Source: Paenibacillus mangrovi (GTDB lineage: Bacteria > Bacillota > Bacilli > Paenibacillales > Paenibacillaceae). Taken from it: 64,000 bases of DNA. This document shows, one piece after another, positions 59,172 to 64,000 of this stretch. Position 1 is the stretch's first letter; each line of letters opens with the position of its first letter. Under the pieces are notes generated by a model, which did not search any database, was not told the DNA's origin, and was given only the letters and a program-made list of their open reading frames with translations. The translations under genes were made by a program, and so were the position numbers. The DNA lies in contig NZ_JALIRP010000008.1 in the NCBI RefSeq assembly GCF_022898935.1, forward strand, positions 248,001 to 312,000. Reading direction: 5' to 3'.

Positions 59172-60166
59172 TACCATGTGTCAGCCGCGTATTTCAGGCC
59201 GATCTGTCTTCTGGCATCCTCCATGACTTCGGCAACCGCCAGCGAGGTTTCATGGGAATTGATTTTGCTGCTCAGTCTACCGCGTCCGATCATGCGGATA
59301 AATTCCTCCAGCTCGTAATACATGGATTCATGAATCTGCTGCTGAGTCAGATTTTCTATACTGCCGTCCCGGTACTGGATTTTCACGTCGTACGGCTGGT
59401 TGATCCGGTCGATCACCATCGTACCGTTTTCCCCCTGAATTTCGGCTGGCAGGAAGGAATCGGATATTTTCGAGTACATGACAACGGCATCCATGTCCGG
59501 ATAGCGCATCACCAGACTGCCTTCACCATCTACGCCCGAAGACAGCATCACACCAACGGCCTTCACCGCTTCAGGCTTGCCGAACAGGGTCACCATCGGA
59601 TAAATGCAGTAAATACCCAGATCCATCAAAGCGCCGTTCGAAAATTCCGGATTGAACGCATTCAGCACGGTTCCCTGCTTAAACGCGTCATAACGCGAGG
59701 AGTACTGGCAATAGCCAGCGAAATATCGCCGCACCTGGCCAATTTTGTACAGATTCTCTTTCATGACCCTGAAGTTCGGCATCAGGGTGGATTTCATCGC
59801 CTCCATCAGCACCACGTTGTTGGCCTCCGCCGCCGCAATCATTCTGCGCACCTCGTCGCTGCTCGACGCAAGCGGCTTCTCACACAGGACATGCTTGCCG
59901 TGGTTCATGAACAGAATCGCCTGCTCCGCATGAAAAGAATTCGGACTCGCAATGTAAACCGCGTCAATCTCATCGCTTGAGGCCATGGCGGTAAGATCTG
60001 TATACACCTTAGGACCGCCAAACTGGGCCGCAAATTCCCGACCCTTTTCCTCCGTGCGGGAATATACCGCCGTTAGTAAGAATTCATCATTCTCCTCCGC
60101 CGCGTGAAGAAAACGTTCCGTAATCCAGTTGGTGCCAATCGTTCCGAATCGGATCAATCTACTCAT
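59171..60166 (-). CDS. Gfo/Idh/MocA-family NAD(P)-dependent oxidoreductase
   Basis: This 331-residue protein has an N-terminal Rossmann fold (IRFGTIGTNWITERFL at 5-20; the usual GxGxxG appears as GTIGTNW) and the family motif HVLCEKPLASS at about 92. The C-terminal dehydrogenase domain begins near 125 (LMEAMKSTLMPNFR). The ALMDLGIYCIYPM segment carries the catalytic-region Asp and is typical of the dihydrodiol dehydrogenase-like subgroup. The substrate is probably a sugar or cyclitol derivative. It follows the YpsA-like gene and is coupled to the downstream gene. Confidence 0.9.
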   Translation of the reverse strand: MSRLIRFGTIGTNWITERFLHAAEENDEFLLTAVYSRTEEKGREFAAQFGGPKVYTDLTAMASSDEIDAVYIASPNSFHAEQAILFMNHGKHVLCEKPLASSSDEVRRMIAAAEANNVVLMEAMKSTLMPNFRVMKENLYKIGQVRRYFAGYCQYSSRYDAFKQGTVLNAFNPEFSNGALMDLGIYCIYPMVTLFGKPEAVKAVGVMLSSGVDGEGSLVMRYPDMDAVVMYSKISDSFLPAEIQGENGTMVIDRINQPYDVKIQYRDGSIENLTQQQIHESMYYELEEFIRMIGRGRLSSKINSHETSLAVAEVMEDARRQIGLKYAADTW

Positions 60167-60189
60167 CCCTTCTTTATATGTATTGATCG

Positions 60190-60768
60190 TCAGCTGATAT
60201 CTATGCCTTCGTCTCTCCAGCTGGATGCATCCTCATCCGCCAGGCTTTGAATATCTTCGGTGCTGATGCTCTGGAAGAAGTATCCTTCCTCCTGCTGCTT
60301 TTTCAAGGCTCTTTCCTTGTAAAACCGGGCACTGCTGCCTGCACCTGTTTCCTCGTCATAAACGAGAATGATGCCGTCCGTTTTGCGGAACAGAAGATCG
60401 TCGCGGGCCTTGAACTGCCATGGTCCATCATACGGCTGACGGCTTACCGTTTCGTAAAAATCAATACCCTGCAATATCCGGTTATAATAGTCCTTCTTGT
60501 CCTCTTTCCAGTTCTCTTCAGGGTTCGCAAAAGCCGTAATAATGGCGATTTTAAGATCGGGATATTGTTCTTTCAGGGCAATCGCCGCTTCGCAAGCCCA
60601 TAAATCCACCCCGTATTGTCCCGGCGATATGACCCATTCCAGCCCTTCCTCGGCCAGCTGTATCAGCTTGGCAGTGATGGCCTTTTGAATATATACGATC
60701 CCTGGATGCTTCTGGCCGAAAATATTCAGCTCATGCGCGCGGTAACCTGTCACCAGCACATTTTTCAT
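60190..60768 (-). CDS. ypsA: YpsA/DUF1273-family SLOG-fold protein
   Basis: This 192-residue protein begins MKNVLVTGYRAHELNIF and continues with WVISPGQYGVDLWACEAAIAL and DGIILVYDEETGAGSSARFY. These are the nucleotide/ligand-binding elements of the YpsA (DUF1273) group of the SLOG superfamily. In B. subtilis YpsA is linked to cell division and oxidative-stress protection; the biochemical role is not settled. It is the first gene of the leftward group 60768-58167. Confidence 0.87.
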   Translation of the reverse strand: MKNVLVTGYRAHELNIFGQKHPGIVYIQKAITAKLIQLAEEGLEWVISPGQYGVDLWACEAAIALKEQYPDLKIAIITAFANPEENWKEDKKDYYNRILQGIDFYETVSRQPYDGPWQFKARDDLLFRKTDGIILVYDEETGAGSSARFYKERALKKQQEEGYFFQSISTEDIQSLADEDASSWRDEGIDIS

Positions 60769-61076
60769 AGGTAAGCCCCTTGCTCTTTCGTTTGTCTAAT
60801 CTAAAAGTTCGCTTTCTTTCTATCATACCCTGATTCTTTTGGTGATTTCCACTGATATATAAGAGCTTTATGTAAAAAGAACCCTGTGATTCTTCATAGA
60901 AACACAGGGTTCAGGTTCAGCAGCAAATGGTCCGCAAGGGGAATTGATTGCCGGGGGACTGTATTTTTCCAGCTCACTCAGCAAAAGATATTCGAAGTGG
61001 TCATACTTTCGGGTTTTGGACTATAAGCCATGGTAAGCCGTAGCAGCAAAGCATTGAAGGGTGCAGAGCGCTGAAT
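60769..61076. other. 308-bp intergenic region with no gene seen
   Basis: It holds the terminator of the DinB gene to its right and the presumed promoter of the YpsA-like gene. I see no convincing ORF or RNA gene in 60914-61076. Confidence 0.55.
60875..60913 (-). terminator. terminator of the DinB gene at 61077
   Basis: A 10-bp perfect stem (GAACCCTGTG/CACAGGGTTC) followed by TTTTT on the minus strand. The loop is 14 bases. Confidence 0.8.
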
Positions 61077-61559
61077 TTAGCGGATCCCGGATGCCAATCC
61101 CCGGCCGATCAAGTTCGCCGAAACAGGTTTTCTGTCGATCTCCCGTGCCCATACCGACAGCTGGCCGATATGGTGAATTTCATGGGCAATCATATGCCGC
61201 ATGACTTCTCCCCAGGTATCCAGTTCTTCCCTGCCGTCAGGTGTGACGTCGCGGAACTCCCGGTTCTCCAAGCCGTCATTCCAGTTCAGGACGAAAGCCT
61301 CCACTTCGGGACGGAAGGATGCTTCCAGCTCGCGGACCTGCCTGATGCTCCGGTACTGCTCGAAACTTTCGTTGAAGTCGCTTTTGCCCTGCAGTGACCG
61401 GATCCAGCTCCATTCCACATCGATGATATGAAATAATGTATGCAGGATCCCTCCGACGCCGCCCGTACGCTTCTCAAGAAGCTCGGCTTCACTGATTTCA
61501 CCGCACCATTTGAACCAGTCCTCGCGTACGTCCCAGTTATATTCGAACATCATTTGCAA
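61077..61559 (-). CDS. DinB-superfamily protein (second in region)
   Basis: This 160-residue four-helix bundle opens MQMMFEYNWDVREDWFKW. The metal histidines are visible in LHTLFHIIDVEWSWIR (about residue 44) and HMIAHEIHHIGQLSVWAREI (about 130-135). It matches the YjoA/YuaE-like branch of DinB and differs clearly from the protein at 58167. It is a single gene with its own terminator, divergent from greA. No biochemical role can be assigned. Confidence 0.86.
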   Translation of the reverse strand: MQMMFEYNWDVREDWFKWCGEISEAELLEKRTGGVGGILHTLFHIIDVEWSWIRSLQGKSDFNESFEQYRSIRQVRELEASFRPEVEAFVLNWNDGLENREFRDVTPDGREELDTWGEVMRHMIAHEIHHIGQLSVWAREIDRKPVSANLIGRGLASGIR

Positions 61560-61702
61560 CAGGCATACCTCCTTTTATATTAAAAATAGTATACGCGAGA
61601 AAAGAACCCTGCCTCCAGAGCAAGTTTGGCTATAACCGTTTATTCTGATTTCTTCGCTTTCAGCCGCCATTTCGTGTACAATTTAGGAAAGAGGTGTTGA
61701 AT

Positions 61703-62176
61703 ATGTCCAATGAAGAACTGATTTTGACCCCCGAGGGTCTGGAAGAGCTGAAGGCCGAGCTTGAAGAGTTGAAAACCGTAAAACGCAAAGAGCTTGCGGA
61801 ACGGCTAAAGGTAGCGATCAGCTATGGCGATCTGAAGGAAAACAGCGAATACCATTCCGCTAAGGATGACCAGGCGTTTATGGAAACGCGCATTCTGCAG
61901 CTGGAGAAAACGCTGAACAAAGCACGGGTCGTTCACAGTACCGATACTTCCACCGTAAGCATCGGTTCCTTCGTTAAGCTTAATGATATCGAGTTTAAAG
62001 AAATCGTCGAATACCGGATTGTCAGTCCGGCGGAAGCTGATGCGCATAACAATAAGATTTCATACGAAAGCCCGCTCGGCAAAGAACTAATCGGCAAAGT
62101 GGCCGGTGACATCGTCAGCGTATCCGCGCCCATGGGTGTACTCAAGTATGAAGTGCTCGATATCCGCGCCAATTAA
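61703..62176 (+). CDS. greA: Transcription elongation factor GreA
   Basis: The start is ATG 61703, 6 bases after GAGGTG; the protein has 157 residues. The N-terminal coiled coil (about 8-75) includes the tip acidic motif region SYGDLKENSEYHSAKDDQAF, whose Asp and Glu residues promote RNA cleavage in backtracked RNA polymerase. The C-terminal globular FKBP-like domain (about 80-157) ends with SPLGKELIGKVAGDIVSVSAP. It is a single gene followed by a terminator shared with the convergent lacZ. Confidence 0.95.
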   Translation: MSNEELILTPEGLEELKAELEELKTVKRKELAERLKVAISYGDLKENSEYHSAKDDQAFMETRILQLEKTLNKARVVHSTDTSTVSIGSFVKLNDIEFKEIVEYRIVSPAEADAHNNKISYESPLGKELIGKVAGDIVSVSAPMGVLKYEVLDIRAN

Positions 62177-62188
62177 AGATGAATGTGC

Positions 62189-62221
62189 AAAAAACGGCTC
62201 CTGCAAAGGAACCGTTTTTTC
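62189..62221. terminator. bidirectional terminator between greA and lacZ
   Basis: The stem AAAACGGCTCC/GGAACCGTTTT with one mismatch has an A-run on the left and a T-run on the right, suitable for both convergent genes. Confidence 0.85.
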
Positions 62222-62238
62222 TTTCATATATTAGTATC

Positions 62239-64000
62239 CTACTCGTCTTCTTTATACACAGGACGCAGCTGCATTGCGAATTCGAATTCCTTCTCATCTA
62301 GCCGGTATTTCTCCAGCAGTTCCGGACCGCAGGAATTCGATCCGACCCCGCTCATTTTATAATCCAGATGAACGATCGTCTCCTTCCGCTTCACGAGCTC
62401 ATGCTGATGTCCCGCCTGATCAAGATCCTCAGGCAGATAGTGAGACGCATGGAATGAGTAGGCCTCGCTGCCGGTGAACATCAGTCCCATGCCCAGCTCA
62501 TTCGTGACGGATGCCCACTCCGTCCCATATCGCGAACCATTCTCCTGCGGCATTACATACGGCTCGAACATATCGTCTACATGGAGCAGGTACTTACCCA
62601 TCCGTGTACTATGACGCTTGTCGATATAGTTTTCATGCGGACCATAACCGAAGTACTCCACTTCCTCGTTCCCTCGCGGCATGGTCACCTGAAGACCAAA
62701 GCGAGGCAGGAACGGCAATCCCTCTCTCACCTTGATTTTAACTGCGACCTCAACTTCACCGGAACCGTCAACCCGCCATATGGCCTGCCCTTTCAGCACC
62801 GGATGCTTGATGTACCCACCCATGGAGAACTCGGCGGCGATTTCAAGGTCGTGCTCCGTTTGCTTCCGGATCGAGCATGCATACACCTTCATTCCGGCAC
62901 GGTGATAGCCCTCTTCCGTCCATCGATGCTTGATGTTGCGGTCATTGTCGGTCGGAGCCCGCCAAATGCTGAAGCCAAGCGGCGAATGAATCATCTCCAC
63001 ACCCTGCTTCGATAGACGGACAAAGGTACCTTTTACCTTATCAAACACATGGCAGAAGTCCATCCCTTCCACCGTAACGAGGTTTCCTTCCTCCCGGATG
63101 TCCAGCGGGCGCTGTCTGAGTTCATCCAGCCAAGCCTGCTCTTGATCCGATCCAGCCGTTTTTTTGCCGATTTCAAACTGGGCAAATGCAATCTCATACC
63201 CTGCCTCCGCCCACGGTGTTTCTTCTTTCAAGTGAATCGTTATCGTCAGGAAATACCGGCCTTCGTCTACTTTTTGCTTGAATGGCACGATGACTGCTGC
63301 CGACTCATGCGGTCCTGCTTCAACAGCCAGTACGCCTTGTTCGATAAGCTCCCCGTCCGCTTCCAGCTTCCAGGTGAAAGAAAGATGGCTTAAAGTGCTG
63401 AAATCGTACAGGTTCGTCACACGGAATTTTCCGGCTTCCAGATCCTCTGCTTCAATGCGGACCGGCGCAATAATCTGTTTCAGCTCCAGCAGTCCGGTAT
63501 GAGGAACACGGTCTGGTGAAACCAGGCCGTCGATGCAGAAATTGCTGTCATTCGGCTGATCTCCGAAATCGCCCCCGTATCCGAAATACTCGGTCCCCCC
63601 ATTTGTTTGAACGCGGATCCCGTGATCATTCCATTCCCAGACGCAGCCGCCCATCAGGTTCGGATATTGATAGAACAAATCCCAGTATTCCTTCAGATCT
63701 CCCGGGCCGTTGCCCATAGCATGGCTATATTCGCACAAAAATAGCGGCTTGCTGCGGCTCTCATCTGCACCATATTCCTCCACGTAAGCCAGAGAAGGAT
63801 ACATTTCGCTCTCGATATCCAGGTCCTCCGTATCCGCATCGCCTTCGTATCTCTTCGCTGCTCCTTCGTAATGCACAAGACGCGAATCATCGCGCTTTTG
63901 CGCCCACTTGGCCATGGCGATATGGTTGGCTCCATATCCCGATTCGTTGCCGAGCGACCACATGATGACAGAAGCATGGTTCTTGTCCCGCTCCACCATC
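62239..64000 (-). CDS. lacZ: Beta-galactosidase (GH2), C-terminal part, cut by window end
   Basis: The frame is open to the last base, so the 5' part of the gene lies beyond the window. The visible 586 residues carry the GH2 catalytic elements: acid/base Glu in WSLGNESGYGA and nucleophile Glu in FLCEYSHAMGNGPGDLKEYW. A DUF4981-like domain and the bgal small-chain domain (about 310-580; HSPLGFSIWRAPTDNDRN, EVEYFGYGPHENYIDKR) follow. It hydrolyses beta-galactosides. No signal is visible in this part, and cytoplasmic location is assumed from the family. Confidence 0.94.
   Translation of the reverse strand, partial: MVERDKNHASVIMWSLGNESGYGANHIAMAKWAQKRDDSRLVHYEGAAKRYEGDADTEDLDIESEMYPSLAYVEEYGADESRSKPLFLCEYSHAMGNGPGDLKEYWDLFYQYPNLMGGCVWEWNDHGIRVQTNGGTEYFGYGGDFGDQPNDSNFCIDGLVSPDRVPHTGLLELKQIIAPVRIEAEDLEAGKFRVTNLYDFSTLSHLSFTWKLEADGELIEQGVLAVEAGPHESAAVIVPFKQKVDEGRYFLTITIHLKEETPWAEAGYEIAFAQFEIGKKTAGSDQEQAWLDELRQRPLDIREEGNLVTVEGMDFCHVFDKVKGTFVRLSKQGVEMIHSPLGFSIWRAPTDNDRNIKHRWTEEGYHRAGMKVYACSIRKQTEHDLEIAAEFSMGGYIKHPVLKGQAIWRVDGSGEVEVAVKIKVREGLPFLPRFGLQVTMPRGNEEVEYFGYGPHENYIDKRHSTRMGKYLLHVDDMFEPYVMPQENGSRYGTEWASVTNELGMGLMFTGSEAYSFHASHYLPEDLDQAGHQHELVKRKETIVHLDYKMSGVGSNSCGPELLEKYRLDEKEFEFAMQLRPVYKEDE

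Overview
The window looks like a chromosomal segment of a Paenibacillus-type Firmicute. The evidence is an aa3-type quinol oxidase qoxABCD operon, strong AGGAGG-type ribosome binding sites with frequent GTG/TTG starts, SLH-domain surface proteins, a GntR-controlled gluconate operon, an FMN riboswitch, PhoP-type boxes, and AraC-regulated sugar ABC operons with extracellular glycosidases. Base composition is close to even. I see no rRNA, tRNA, CRISPR array, insertion sequence or prophage.

Layout. 1-3081: tail of an AEC-family transporter, a DUF2339-like membrane protein and a HAD phosphatase. 3496-7312: qoxABCD terminal oxidase. 7656-9202: Mug-type DNA glycosylase and an RpiR/SIS regulator. 9414-13004: a five-gene leftward operon of two ABC exporters around a YtrA-like GntR repressor, with a candidate operator on its promoter. 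13145-18200: gluconate operon (gnd, gntR, gntP, gntK) with two identical 24-bp operators and a cre site, followed by a truncated gene remnant. 18593-21539: a frameshifted secreted-protein gene, a seven-blade RCC1-repeat protein with a DUF6273-like partner, and a divergent double-HTH MerR regulator. 21663-27272: oligopeptide-type ABC transporter. 27561-28802: FMN riboswitch controlling an EamA/DMT transporter. 28970-33462: an SLH-anchored cohesin-like protein and a large secreted protein ending in a dockerin-like module. 33763-39631: nucleotidase divergent from phnDCEE, with PhoP-like boxes on both sides of the shared intergenic region. 39780-41834: a lipase with a C-terminal helical targeting domain, a WXG100 partner and a lipoprotein, resembling a reverse-arranged type VII secreted lipase toxin locus. 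42060-52739: an alpha-galactosidase divergent from a membrane AraC regulator, sugar ABC transporter and DUF4855 protein. 52784-64000: speD, hflX with an apparent leader-peptide attenuator, a diguanylate cyclase, tatD, two DinB-fold proteins, a Gfo/Idh oxidoreductase, a YpsA-like protein, greA and the 3' part of lacZ.

The genes fit a saprophytic soil or plant-associated lifestyle: uptake and breakdown of galactosides, gluconate, peptides and organic phosphorus, surface display of proteins, and competition or antibiotic defence (lipase locus, ABC exporters, HflX). The observations I rank highest are the lipase locus, the hflX leader, the FMN-riboswitch DMT transporter, the cohesin/dockerin-like pair, and the matching operator geometry at the two AraC-type promoters. 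All assignments come from reading motifs and from memory of the families; no database search was run.
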